Positions 9,881 through 19,735 of a stretch of 64,000 bases of DNA are shown here, piece after piece. Both the position numbers and the translations under genes were made by a program. Source of the DNA: Trypanosoma brucei gambiense DAL972. Taxonomy: Eukaryota; Euglenozoa; Kinetoplastea; Trypanosomatida; Trypanosomatidae. Location of the stretch: the NCBI RefSeq assembly GCF_000210295.1, contig NC_026741.1, positions 558,001 through 622,000 of the forward strand, written 5' to 3'. The notes below the pieces were generated by a model. That model searched no databases. It was not told the DNA's origin and saw nothing but the letters and a program-made list of their open reading frames with translations. Position 1 is the first letter of the stretch. Each line of letters opens with the position of its first letter.

Positions 9881-10606
9881 CGCGGGGTATCATCCCGTGG
9901 ATTCTCAGTGGTGGTGGTGGTGAAAACATTAGTAGATTGTTTTTTCTTCTCCCTGTTTTTTTTTCTTTTGGGGGGGTTCGTGTCGCAATACGAGGGGTAA
10001 TGGTGGTTGGTGATATTGGGCGACTGTCACTGGTAGGTTGGCATCTTAAAAGAGGGAACGGGAATGGGAAATAATGTCGTGGGGGTGTTTGAAAGGCGCT
10101 CTCGTATCGCATTGTAGCCGACTCGCATTCGATTAATTTCCCCTCTTCTTCCTTTGACGGCCCGTGTGGCACATTTTGCGATGCACGCGCATGAACGAAT
10201 GTAATGGTATTTTCCAAGTGCTCTACTGCGTTGAGGAGTCTTGGTTGCGAGCGCCACCAACTGCAACAACAAGTTACGTGGTGGTGTGGCGTGCCAAAGC
10301 TGGCGTGCATGTGTGTTTGCATATTCCGTTATCGGCATTTATATTACTCTGCAGTTTCCGTAACTGCATACACACCCCAGTATTTTTTTCCCTTGTTCTA
10401 AAAATTAAAAAAAAATAGTCCGTGGCGGTGCTCCTGCTTTTCAGCTCGCATGGGAAAGAAATATTGCCTTTTTCGGTGTGGTGGTGCTGTCGTTTTGATT
10501 TCTCCTTCTATTCCTACACTTCTTCTTTCATCCACAACAACTTAATTATACATATCCATATATATATATATATATGCATATTATTGTGGTGAAGGTACTC
10601 CGCTTG
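9881..10606 (+). other. intergenic region with acceptor that sets the Sec10 start
   Basis: No supported gene. A pyrimidine tract at about 10498-10530 is followed by an (AT)n run and then by the first AG at 10593-10594. The ATG at 10574 lies upstream of that AG and would be removed by trans-splicing. This favours the ATG at 10607 as the translation start of the next gene. Confidence 0.55.
10558..10575 (+). repeat. (AT)n microsatellite
   Basis: An uninterrupted AT dinucleotide run between the polypyrimidine tract and the probable splice acceptor of the Sec10 gene. Confidence 0.9.
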
Positions 10607-13600
10607 ATGCCGAACCATGGAAAGAGTAAGGCAAAAGGGACGGAAGAAAAGAAAGCTCGCCGCCGCAACAGTGCGGTTGCAAAGGACGATAGCGCCAACA
10701 ATGTCCGGAGCGACCGTGAGGTGAATGATTCAGCCAAGTCGGCTCCAGCACCGGAGCAGCGCTTGCAGTTGTCCCTTGACCGTTCTGTATTTAGTTCGTC
10801 ACAATTCTCCGCCCCGACGTTCGTTAACAACATCACAAATAGAGTTTTGTTTCCCCTGCTTATGTCCCGCGGCTGGAAAGAAGAAACCGCGGGGGGGATG
10901 AAGCGTTTCACCGAGAACGGTGTGGTTGGAAGTACCACCACCCGAGCTGATGCAGAAGCAGGGCAAACGCATGGTGAGGAGGGGAGCACCGGGAGTGACC
11001 GGGGAGCTGTTGCCACTAGTCTTACGACAACTATTGCGGCCGCTCTCCGCGAAATCGAGAAAATGCAGGAAACTGAGGAGCAATCGCTCCAACTCCACGA
11101 AGTTCGTTGCCGTCGTTTGGAGATTAGGGAGAAACGAAAACTCGCTACAGTACGGCTGGGACTAGAGGATACAACAGCGCGGCTGCACGACTACGAGTCG
11201 CGTGTGTGCAACGCCGCTGCTGCAATCGCGGGTATTGAGCAACACCTCGCCCAATCGAACGCCCGAGTGCTTCGCGGCCGATCGGTTTCTGTCCTTCTAA
11301 ATCACTTCCGTATGCTTACAGCAATACAAAAGAAGGACCTGACCAGCGCACTTAAGGGTCTGAAAAAGGCTCGGGCAGAGCAGAGAGAGAAAATAACCGC
11401 ACAGTGGAAGACGTGTAGTGTATTGCCGGCAGAGACCGTTTACTACGACTGGGATATAGATGCCAGTGCTAGAAGAGGCGATGGGGTTGGGATTTGTAGT
11501 GACTATGAAAACGGCGTGAAGGACCGTACAATGCGTGATACCTACGAAGGCGAGAGTAGGCTGTCAAGTAGGAGGCACCACACGAGCATCAGCTCCCGTG
11601 TGCACGGTCAGTCGGGCGGCACGTCGCGTGAAGGCCTTCACCATCTTGAGGAGGCGGCGATCGCCGCAGGTCTTGACCGTGCTTTTGTTGTGAGGAGTTC
11701 TACAGAAGCACAAGTGGAGTGGTGTCAGAGGCTACTGCATTTGCGTGGGGAGCTCGATGGGATTGTGAAAAATACGGCGAATGTGGATGTATACGTGAAC
11801 TGGCTAAGGGAAGAACTGATGAATGATATCTTCCACCTTGTGGAGTGCTTCAATGGTGTTCATGGCGAGCTTGCTGAAATCGCAGCACAGGACCCATATG
11901 GTCGAACACTGCTTCGCACGATGGAGTTCGTATCCCGCCTGTACACTACCATCACAACCTCGCATGACGCATTGTTGTTGGATTTCTACAGCCATACTAT
12001 CAGTCAAATGTGTTCTTCACTCTTTAAAGATTACTCCCCCGAGCCGCTGCGGGTTGTGCCAACATTTGAAAAGGCTAAAAAAGGATCTAGCAGTTCGAAG
12101 GCTTCGCAGGAACTCGTAAATCAGGCCAACACGGCTATGCAACACTACCGGACATCGTTGGAAGGGTGCCTTCGTGGTGCATTTAGCTTTTTTGTATCTC
12201 GTGCGCGGCGGGATGTTATCATCGTAGAAGCGATATTCGGTACAACATACACAGCGAGGCACCATCTGCTAACACAAATGACGAAGGGTGTTGTAGAACC
12301 CTTCCTTGTGAACCAGATGAAGCTCGCTGAGGATCACGAACGGGAAATAAGGGAGGCAGAGTCTAGACTTTCTCCAAGATCCAGGAACCGTGCGGCAGCG
12401 CAAATGGTCGATGCGATTACATACAAGCACACCGTGCAAACAGAACTGTTTGTGTTGTTCCAAGAGTACGTGCAAGAGATTCGGCGCACATTCACCTGCG
12501 GCGAGGCAGATTTCCTCGACAAGTATGTGGACTCACTGTTTGGTACGAGTCGGGCTAGCTACTCAGAAGCCGAATTGTTACGTCGCCACTATTCATTACT
12601 GGAGGAGTCATATGCACCGAAGCTTCGCAACGTCAGTGGGGAGGTCTTTGACCTCCGCAGCGAGCACATGCAAATGACGAAGGAGTTAGTTCAGTGTTTT
12701 GTTGAACTTTCAAATCGGATACGGATTTACGCGCGACCAGAAGACGTTAGGGAAAGAATGGTTGAGCTTGTGGAAACTACATTGCAGCAACTGGGGAGGG
12801 TGCTGGAAGCAGAACTCCGCAAAACTGTTGATTTTATGAGAAATAGTCGTGATACTTGGCGATCAAAGCCAAAGAACGAGGAAGACATATTACGTAATAT
12901 CGATAGCGAGCCCCAGCAGTGTGGATTGCGCATGTTACTGTTCGCTCAGTCCACGATGATTAGCCTAGACGACGCTATAGCAGCAAGTTGTGACCATCTG
13001 TTACAACATGAACCACAGTTTGTTACCACCATCGAGGCGAAGAAGGTGGCTGCCTTCCAGGCTCTTGACGAAAGAGCGGAGGTGCTGCTGAATTTCTGTG
13101 CACATGCCATTGTGGTACGCTCCCTTTCTATACTACTTCACTTCCAGCATCGGAATGACTACGTCCCTAAAGTAGCGAAAGGAGGAGAAGGCGAGGTGAT
13201 CGCACCACCGTGTACGGGAGCCTGCTCACTTTTTTGCAAATATGTCGCACAAGAGTTTGAAAGGGCAAAGGAGTTCATCAAAATGTCAGGGGGGTTGGCA
13301 TCGCACCGAAACACGTCGCCACAAGCTCCTGCCGCCGAACAACTCCCCCCATCGAGCCAGTTCTTTTCGTCAGGCTCGATGCCTTCCGGTCAGCATATGT
13401 GGTCACAGAACTATTGCCTATACAGCAGCGGCGTATGCAGCAGTGGCAATATGGGTAGCGCCCTCGAACCAACGGGCCAAATAGATTCTCCGGATGGCGC
13501 GCGGCAGCGTGCTCGGCAGATGAACTTACAGCAGTTGCTGTACGGCGATGGGGGCGCTTCTTCTTGTCCGCACCGTTGGGGTGTGTCTCTATCGTGGTAT

Positions 13601-13714
13601 CAGCATCCATCTAAAAGGCTTTTCTGTGTCAGACCGTGGGGCTCTTGTTTACAAGCAGGATGTGACAGCTTATGTGGAGGCGATGGCGCCGCTCACGCGG
13701 GTACCAGGTCTTGA
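10607..13714 (+). CDS. SEC10: exocyst subunit Sec10 homologue, main frame
   Basis: About 1035 residues from the ATG at 10607 to the stop at 13714. The first ~350 residues are a charged, partly coiled-coil extension. From about residue 360 the protein is almost all alpha-helical with the look of a CATCHR tethering subunit (Sec10-like helical rods). Sec10 is an exocyst subunit that tethers post-Golgi vesicles to the plasma membrane; in trypanosomes the exocyst also acts in endocytosis near the flagellar pocket. The last ~50 residues of this frame (from about 13560) are Cys/Trp/His-rich and unlike the rest. The expected conserved Sec10 C-terminus is instead in the next frame (13548-13901), so this copy carries a frameshift. 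Start chosen because the AG at 10593-10594 lies after the ATG at 10574. The Sec10 call rests mainly on the C-terminal segment. Confidence 0.7.
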   Translation: MPNHGKSKAKGTEEKKARRRNSAVAKDDSANNVRSDREVNDSAKSAPAPEQRLQLSLDRSVFSSSQFSAPTFVNNITNRVLFPLLMSRGWKEETAGGMKRFTENGVVGSTTTRADAEAGQTHGEEGSTGSDRGAVATSLTTTIAAALREIEKMQETEEQSLQLHEVRCRRLEIREKRKLATVRLGLEDTTARLHDYESRVCNAAAAIAGIEQHLAQSNARVLRGRSVSVLLNHFRMLTAIQKKDLTSALKGLKKARAEQREKITAQWKTCSVLPAETVYYDWDIDASARRGDGVGICSDYENGVKDRTMRDTYEGESRLSSRRHHTSISSRVHGQSGGTSREGLHHLEEAAIAAGLDRAFVVRSSTEAQVEWCQRLLHLRGELDGIVKNTANVDVYVNWLREELMNDIFHLVECFNGVHGELAEIAAQDPYGRTLLRTMEFVSRLYTTITTSHDALLLDFYSHTISQMCSSLFKDYSPEPLRVVPTFEKAKKGSSSSKASQELVNQANTAMQHYRTSLEGCLRGAFSFFVSRARRDVIIVEAIFGTTYTARHHLLTQMTKGVVEPFLVNQMKLAEDHEREIREAESRLSPRSRNRAAAQMVDAITYKHTVQTELFVLFQEYVQEIRRTFTCGEADFLDKYVDSLFGTSRASYSEAELLRRHYSLLEESYAPKLRNVSGEVFDLRSEHMQMTKELVQCFVELSNRIRIYARPEDVRERMVELVETTLQQLGRVLEAELRKTVDFMRNSRDTWRSKPKNEEDILRNIDSEPQQCGLRMLLFAQSTMISLDDAIAASCDHLLQHEPQFVTTIEAKKVAAFQALDERAEVLLNFCAHAIVVRSLSILLHFQHRNDYVPKVAKGGEGEVIAPPCTGACSLFCKYVAQEFERAKEFIKMSGGLASHRNTSPQAPAAEQLPPSSQFFSSGSMPSGQHMWSQNYCLYSSGVCSSGNMGSALEPTGQIDSPDGARQRARQMNLQQLLYGDGGASSCPHRWGVSLSWYQHPSKRLFCVRPWGSCLQAGCDSLCGGDGAAHAGTRS

Positions 13715-13901
13715 TGGAGCGGTCATTGATGTTCTTTTCCGACTGTTAAAGGAAACAGCGAGCCTGTTAATTATGCCTCCGGATCACATTAAAGGAGTGT
13801 GGGACACAGGCTTGTTGAGGCTTTTGAGTCATGATGAGAAGGTTCAATTCGTTAAGATGAGGGTGGATCTGCACGACAAGTTTCGTGATGTTGTGAAGTG
13901 A
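13548..13901 (+). CDS. SEC10: Sec10 C-terminal segment, shifted frame
   Basis: A 117-residue open frame overlapping the end of the previous ORF. It contains the Sec10 family C-terminus: a stretch around HLKGFSVSDRGALVYKQDV, a helix with LLIMPPDHIKGVW where family members carry a similar ...VAPDNL... segment, and a final FVKMRVDLHDKF helix. It has no splice acceptor of its own and sits inside the 3' end of the main frame, so it is best read as the continuation of the same gene after a one-base shift. The G5 run at 13550-13554 is a plausible site, since one base fewer there would join the frames. Either this allele is truly broken or the assembly has an indel. Confidence 0.7.
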   Translation: MGALLLVRTVGVCLYRGISIHLKGFSVSDRGALVYKQDVTAYVEAMAPLTRVPGLDGAVIDVLFRLLKETASLLIMPPDHIKGVWDTGLLRLLSHDEKVQFVKMRVDLHDKFRDVVK

Positions 13902-14498
13902 AAACTGTGCTTCATCTCAACGAGGAGCAAAGACTGACAGGATGATGCAGTAGGCGAGAGGGGAGATATACAGATGTATGAGCAGGACTCGGGGTTCCTT
14001 CTTTTCGTTGCTGGTGGTCTTTTAGTCGTCTTTTAAGTGCGTGGTTATACACTCACATGGGGAGGGGGGGAGAATGACCCTTCGATCTTGTGGCTTGCCC
14101 CTCTGATAAACATACGTGACTCAGCTGCTGCACATGAAAGTCGTCATGTTTTTGTTGTTCTGAATTGCTTGTAAACTCATTTACATTTGCTTTATCCTTA
14201 CCGGATCTACGTATGGTCTTGCGCCGAAACATACACACATACCTATTTTCACTATATGCGTGTAAAGCGAAGCCAACACCGTCGGTCTTTCGTTGCTCTC
14301 GTTTTGGATCGCTGCGTTCCATTAGCAACCACTCAGTCGCCAAGAGATCGCTCTCGCTCTTCACCTACATCCACTTGTTTGTTAGGTATCAATTCTCTCA
14401 TATACATATATATATATACGCCTGTTTAACACCTTCCGTAGTTCTACTAGACAATACGAAGCACCTCTTTATCGTGTAGGCTGAGCGGCCCGACTCTC
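13902..14498 (+). other. intergenic region
   Basis: No supported gene. A short (TA)n run lies at 14406-14418. The pyrimidine-rich stretch ending at CCTTCCGTAG gives an AG at 14440-14441, and the next ATG is the start at 14499. Confidence 0.5.
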
Positions 14499-16136
14499 AT
14501 GGCGGTGTCGGGATCGGAGTCAGGGACGTCCGAAGGAAAGTTGAGTATTAGTTCAGGGACATCAAGCCACAATTCGTTTTCTTCCTCCTCTTCACCCTCC
14601 ACAGAGGGAGGAATACAAGCGGGTGAGCCAGCAGCGGAGACTGGCACGAGCAGTAAGAGCTCAGCTGCAGGTGTCAGCCCGGCGGCCGATTGCACAAATG
14701 GGCTGGAAGCAGAATATGCTTTACGGCGTATAAGCGTCGGGTCACACAAGAAAATAGATGCAGGCGAAGCGGAGATGCACGGCAAAGGCGAGAACCAAGT
14801 TGGAGGAAGTAATCAGCTTTTGAAAGACTCACCATGTGTGCATGTCAGTAGGAGGGCAGAAGAACCAAAAGTGCAGGGGGGACAACCGCGTGGACGGAGA
14901 GAAAAGCAACAGGGCCCCACCAATGAAAACACGAACTCTGGCCCCGGGTCAGCCGACGCTGCATCGCGGCTACGGTTCCTTGAAGAAATGTTGCTTCACA
15001 TGACCGCTCTAAACAAGGAGCTAGAAATGGATCTCACGAAAACGAAGAAGGAGCTTCGGGAATACAAACAAGCCTTTCAACGGTCGCACTCTCGTACAGC
15101 TTACGAAACACCTACTCAGTCAGTGAATGCACGAAACGTTGACTCGGAGTGGGGGGAGGTACGCAGCAGGGATGCATTGTATCCGGTGGCACGCACGAGG
15201 GAGGCGCAGCGACGGCAATGTCATGTGGATCCGCATTCGGACATTAGGGGCAGTCGGGCCGCATCGTCAAGACCATCTGCCCACCGCCGGGCGGGGGCTG
15301 ACGGGCGCTTAGAGAAAAGGATTTCATCTAGTGCATTCGGTACGTGCCCACCGAAGGGAGTAGGATCAACTCGGGTTACCAAAGAAGCAGTTTCTGGTCG
15401 GGAACTGAGTCGTGGTAGGAGTGGGGCTGTAAATGGCTTGCTTCGTCACCCCTCCGCACAACGGAGGTACTCCACAGCTCCGACAGTTGAGGCCCGACCA
15501 TCAGGAGTGATGTCACGCGGGGAACATTCGCGGCAGTGCGGCCAAGTTCGCGACTACTCTCAAGATTGCAGAGATGCCCATGGTAGGAAGTCCGAGCCGC
15601 GCCGCGAGAACTCTGGGCCCTGCGCGGGTCGCCGAAAAAGCAGGTCACCACAACCAATCCAAAGGGATCCTTCGAATCACAGAAAAGCTCCGCGGAGGAG
15701 CCCAGGATCCGCTCCACAACCACCATCAGGCACTCAGACAGTAAAACTGCGGGGAGCGAGGCCCACAGGGTCAGCAGCAGGACCCCGCAGTAGAAGCAGG
15801 TCGGCACCGAAGCAGAGCACCGAAGTTGTTAGCATACCGGCGCCTTTGCCAAGGAATCATAGAAATGCATCAGCGACGGCTACAGTTGCACCAGGTCGAG
15901 GTCGGTCGTCCAGGAACTTTTCCCATGCAGTAGCAACGGCAGGTAAACCGACCAGCAAGCGCGCGGCCAGTGGTAGAGCCGTTCCCCGTTCTGTGGAAAG
16001 CACTCTAACTCAGACTCAGAGCGGAACTCCTGCTCCAGAAGGTAATATAGAGGATGTAGCGGCGCTTCAGCGGCGGTATTGGCAGCAATCACGAGACATC
16101 TTAGAGCAGCTTAACCGGTTGCTGGAAGAAGATTAA
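14499..16136 (+). CDS. unknown Ser/Arg-rich coiled-coil protein
   Basis: A 545-residue protein not assigned to a family. The N-terminus (1-60) is Ser/Gly-rich. A predicted coiled coil spans about 156-196 (SRLRFLEEMLLHMTALNKEL onward). Residues ~200-510 are very rich in Arg, Ser, Pro and Gly and look disordered, with many RS/SR dipeptides. The last 30 residues contain a second amphipathic helix (LQRRYWQQSRDILEQLNRLL). A strongly basic disordered body between two coiled-coil segments is typical of cytoskeleton- or nucleic-acid-associated scaffolds, but nothing here decides between them. The ATG is the first after the AG at 14440-14441. Confidence 0.75.
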   Translation: MAVSGSESGTSEGKLSISSGTSSHNSFSSSSSPSTEGGIQAGEPAAETGTSSKSSAAGVSPAADCTNGLEAEYALRRISVGSHKKIDAGEAEMHGKGENQVGGSNQLLKDSPCVHVSRRAEEPKVQGGQPRGRREKQQGPTNENTNSGPGSADAASRLRFLEEMLLHMTALNKELEMDLTKTKKELREYKQAFQRSHSRTAYETPTQSVNARNVDSEWGEVRSRDALYPVARTREAQRRQCHVDPHSDIRGSRAASSRPSAHRRAGADGRLEKRISSSAFGTCPPKGVGSTRVTKEAVSGRELSRGRSGAVNGLLRHPSAQRRYSTAPTVEARPSGVMSRGEHSRQCGQVRDYSQDCRDAHGRKSEPRRENSGPCAGRRKSRSPQPIQRDPSNHRKAPRRSPGSAPQPPSGTQTVKLRGARPTGSAAGPRSRSRSAPKQSTEVVSIPAPLPRNHRNASATATVAPGRGRSSRNFSHAVATAGKPTSKRAASGRAVPRSVESTLTQTQSGTPAPEGNIEDVAALQRRYWQQSRDILEQLNRLLEED

Positions 16137-16998
16137 GCGACGTGCGGTACCAGTCTCTGGTTCTATCCTCTACGCTCATTCCTTCTTCATCTGAGCTATG
16201 TTTGGCCTCCTTTTGTTCGTAGTTGTTAGAGCTTTCAGAAGGGTTCGTGTTGTCGTATTTGGGGTGAGTTGTAACCAGCCGGGTTTCTAGCGGGACTGCA
16301 CGCAAAAATAGTGAGTTAAGTCAACAAAAACGTATTTATAGTGCGCATGGATCAGCGTTCGAGCGTGCGTTTGTATGTGCGCACTTGTGAGATGTTTTTA
16401 TCCCGCCGCTCTTGGAGAGCGGAGGTGCAAAAGGAAAAAGGTGGCGAAAAATAATAATGCATTGTTGAGTGGGGAGTTAGAAAGAAGAAGAGTTGAGGAG
16501 CGTTGGGATGGAATTGTTTGAGGGGCCGTGATCCTTAACATAAAAAAAGCGGGAGAGTTTGCATCTAAAAGAACAGATAAGTGTGGGACCCTTGTTGCTT
16601 CGAGGGGGGAAGAAGGGTGACTCTGCTGTTGCTGCAGAAGGGGTCAAGTAGACCTCTGGGGGGTTTGGTTTTGCAGCGATTCTAAGTAAGAGGTATGGTC
16701 TCCGAATTTTTTTTTCATAACTGAGAGGAGCCGAAAAGCGGCTTTCATGAGATAAAGCGTCCCAGTCACGCTGCCACTACCCGACACGCCCCCGTTGGGC
16801 TTCTTTGTATGTGTCTTCTCATTGCGTTGTTGAGATCATTTTCCGCACCCTTTGACAAATACCCGTGCGTAAGTACGAATACGCATATTTCATGATTTTT
16901 TTTTCCTTCTCCACTTCACTTCACCTTCGCGGCCACCCAAACAACAACATTCCACTTGATTGTTCCTGTCTCTTATCGTACACATGGAAGGCTGAAGA
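16137..16998 (+). other. intergenic region with splice acceptor close to ATG
   Basis: No supported gene. The T/CT-rich tract at about 16896-16975 contains no AG until 16989-16990. Splicing there would leave a 5' UTR of only about eight bases before the ATG at 16999. It would also remove the short ATG-GAA-GGC-TGA at 16984. Confidence 0.55.
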
Positions 16999-18939
16999 AT
17001 GGGCATGAAGGTGCAGCAACCACATCAGGCACGTAGCGGCGGAGAAAAGAGCATGGGCAGAAACGAAGAGCTGAGGAAAAAGACGGAAGAGCTTGTACGG
17101 CAGCGTACCGCTGAGCTCCGAGAAGCAAGGACCCGCGAAGAAAAGCAGCAGCTGCGCGGCCGCTGGGTGACGGATGCAGACGCATTGGGAAATGCTGAAG
17201 CGCGTAAACGCGAACAGTTTCAGCGGAGCGCCCCGAAGCGTGCAGCGCGTGTGAATCTTTTGGGGAAACTAGAGAACACAAACACAGGACTGGAGCTGGA
17301 GGAGCGAGAGGTGTCGGACCGCGTCACGCAGGATGATGTGGTCGCTGCTGTCGACCTACAATCCAAAAGCAAGAAGTATGAACTGGTACTGGACAAACTG
17401 GGCCCATACAAACTGGACTTCAGCGCAAATGGAACACATTTGCTGCTCGCTGGTCTACGCGGTCACATGGCGAATATCCGCTGGAAGGATTTTGCTCTTA
17501 ATGGTGAAACACAACTAAAGGACCGCATTGACGACGCTAAGTTTCTCATTGACCATACCATAACCGCGGTAGCTCAAAAGAAGTTTGTTTACATGTACAC
17601 AAAAGAGGGAGCGGAGATGCATGTTCTCCCTAGTATGGCAAATATGAATCGTTTGGCATACCTGCCGCGTCATCTGTTGCTATGCGCTGCGTCCACACAG
17701 TATAGTGTTATGCAATATATGGACATCAGCACGGGGCAAGAACTAGGAACCAAGGTTCCTTCGGTTGTGCGGGATCCCACTTCCTGCATGGCCGTCAACC
17801 CAAGTAACGGTGTCGTGGCCACTTGCGACCTCCGTGGTCTGGTAAAACTATGGTCGCCTAGTGTTGTGGATCCCTTAGTGCAGCTGAAGGGCCACAAGGG
17901 CGTCATCGATGATATCTGCTTTCACCCAAACGGCCGCTTCTTCGTTACTCTTGGCGGCGATCACAAATTCAAAGTGTGGGACTGCCGCACATTACGTGCT
18001 CTAGAGGAATACGCCGTTACGTACGCGTTCAACACCATCGACGTCTCTAGCTCGGGGTATGTGGCGATGGGTGGTGGCACCAACGTGCAAATTTGGAAGG
18101 ACCTTTTCACTGCCTCCCGCCCTAACTCCCCGTATTTGAAATTTGGTCTCGGTTACGGCAACATCGCTCAGCAGCTACGGTTCTGCCCGTTCGAGGACGT
18201 AATTGGTGTGGGTCACTCACGTGGCTTCCATTCACTTCTTATCCCGGGTGCTGGTGACGCAAATCCTGACTTCTTCTATGCAAACCCGCACGAGACAGAG
18301 CGCCATCGAAAGGAGAGAGTTGTTTCGACGCTGTTGGATAAATTGCCGCCCGATATGATATCGCTTGACATTCAGGTCCCAGGAGTGAATACCGCACGGC
18401 TCGCAGAGTATAACGAGAACATTCGACTTAACAAAAAGGCGCGTGCCATCCGTGAAAAGAAAGAGCGGCGAGCAGATAAGTCGCTCGGGGATGCAGCTCC
18501 AACCGGACTGCTGGTTGGAAATGATGAAGAGGTTGACGAAGATTTAGGATACAAGGAGCGTCCGGTAACAAAAGAACTCAAATCAAAGAAGGAGGTGGCA
18601 AAGGAGCGCAAAATGCAGAAATGGGATAAAAAGGATAGTGCGGACAAGGTGCGCTCAAAGCAAACCATGCGAACTTCGAAAATAGCGCAACAGCGACGGG
18701 CCAGGATGCAGCGGCTGAGTGGTGCAATGGGATCGGATGATGAAGAAGAAAAGAAAGCAGAGCAAAATCGGTTAAAAAGGCATCGCCACGAGGAGGAGGA
18801 CGCGGCTGACGACGTACGGGAGTTGTATGGCCGGCGTGACGAAGGTTCCAGTAAGGCGGTGAACCGCGGGAAGAGTGAAATGACCGTGATGACGCCCTCC
18901 GTGAAGAAAAATGCCGCCCTCAGGCGTTTGATGGGGTAG
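16999..18939 (+). CDS. UTP7: Utp7/WDR46, U3 small-subunit processome
   Basis: A 646-residue WD-repeat protein of the Utp7/WDR46 (BING4) family, a nucleolar component of the SSU processome needed for 18S rRNA maturation. Residues ~20-75 are a charged helical N-terminus. The beta-propeller runs about 135-385, with recognisable WD ends such as LVKLWSP, FKVWDCRT and VQIWKDL. It is followed by the BING4 C-terminal domain, including QLRFCPFEDVIGVGHSRGF and FFYANPHETERHRKE (about 393-440). The C-terminal ~170 residues are Lys/Glu-rich with nuclear-localisation-like clusters (KKERR, KRHRHEEE), as in other members. Length is close to the yeast and human proteins with a longer tail. Confidence 0.93.
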   Translation: MGMKVQQPHQARSGGEKSMGRNEELRKKTEELVRQRTAELREARTREEKQQLRGRWVTDADALGNAEARKREQFQRSAPKRAARVNLLGKLENTNTGLELEEREVSDRVTQDDVVAAVDLQSKSKKYELVLDKLGPYKLDFSANGTHLLLAGLRGHMANIRWKDFALNGETQLKDRIDDAKFLIDHTITAVAQKKFVYMYTKEGAEMHVLPSMANMNRLAYLPRHLLLCAASTQYSVMQYMDISTGQELGTKVPSVVRDPTSCMAVNPSNGVVATCDLRGLVKLWSPSVVDPLVQLKGHKGVIDDICFHPNGRFFVTLGGDHKFKVWDCRTLRALEEYAVTYAFNTIDVSSSGYVAMGGGTNVQIWKDLFTASRPNSPYLKFGLGYGNIAQQLRFCPFEDVIGVGHSRGFHSLLIPGAGDANPDFFYANPHETERHRKERVVSTLLDKLPPDMISLDIQVPGVNTARLAEYNENIRLNKKARAIREKKERRADKSLGDAAPTGLLVGNDEEVDEDLGYKERPVTKELKSKKEVAKERKMQKWDKKDSADKVRSKQTMRTSKIAQQRRARMQRLSGAMGSDDEEEKKAEQNRLKRHRHEEEDAADDVRELYGRRDEGSSKAVNRGKSEMTVMTPSVKKNAALRRLMG

Positions 18940-19735
18940 GGAACATGCTAACGGCTTATCAAATTATCGGGGACGTGGTTTTGGCCCCAACACTCAAGCT
19001 CGCGTTGGTCAGTGACGTGAGAATTCTCGGGTTAGTCTTCGCGGAGCAGACGGCTTTATGTGGGGGCACCAGGTGGCGAAGTCGAAAATGGCGACACACC
19101 GAAAGAAAGAAGGTGACCAAAAGAAGTTTTCTGGACGGTTAAGGCACGATGCACTTTTAAAAGGTAAGCGCACAATTGTATGCCAGTCAATCATTAAAAT
19201 ATTTAAGTTGATGGATGACATTAAGCCCAAACTCGTTTCCCCCTTTTGCAGAAAAATATGTCGACTCGACTGTCATAAAGCTAGTGGGGGTTCGGCTTGT
19301 GAGTCTCTCAAATTCTTCTCTATCACGTTTTCTTTTTTCACGAACAAGGAATGAACCAATTCGACAATAGGTGAACATAAAGTGGCCGCTCGCTCTCCCC
19401 TCGCACTACTTCGAGGTGGTGACACAATGCAAACTAATCGCACAAGAATAGCGAAGGTCACAAGGCCAGGGCAGGTGTGTTAATGACTTCGGGTCGAGGC
19501 AGGAAAAAAGAATTGTATTCGTGTTTGAACCTCTTAACGGGGGACCCTTGCTTCCGGGAGCTGAGACTGCTCGAATACTTTCCCCCCCCCCCCTCCCCCG
19601 CTAACACGTCTCTCTGAACATCCCGTTGGTTTTATTATTGTTATTGTTGTTAGTTTTTTACACCCTGCCTCAAGTAAACAGCGCTTTATCAGAAGTGACC
19701 TGTGGCCCTTGTTGCACTCATCGCCCACTGTTGTG
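18940..19735 (+). other. intergenic region
   Basis: No supported gene. A C-run (19582-19597 region) and a T-rich tract (19627-19672) precede AG at 19673-19674. The next ATG is at 19736, which excludes a TTG-started reading from 19709. Confidence 0.5.

Noticed and set aside
19709..19735. Nine-codon extension of MetE
   Set aside because: Begins with TTG; three ATGs follow at 19736.
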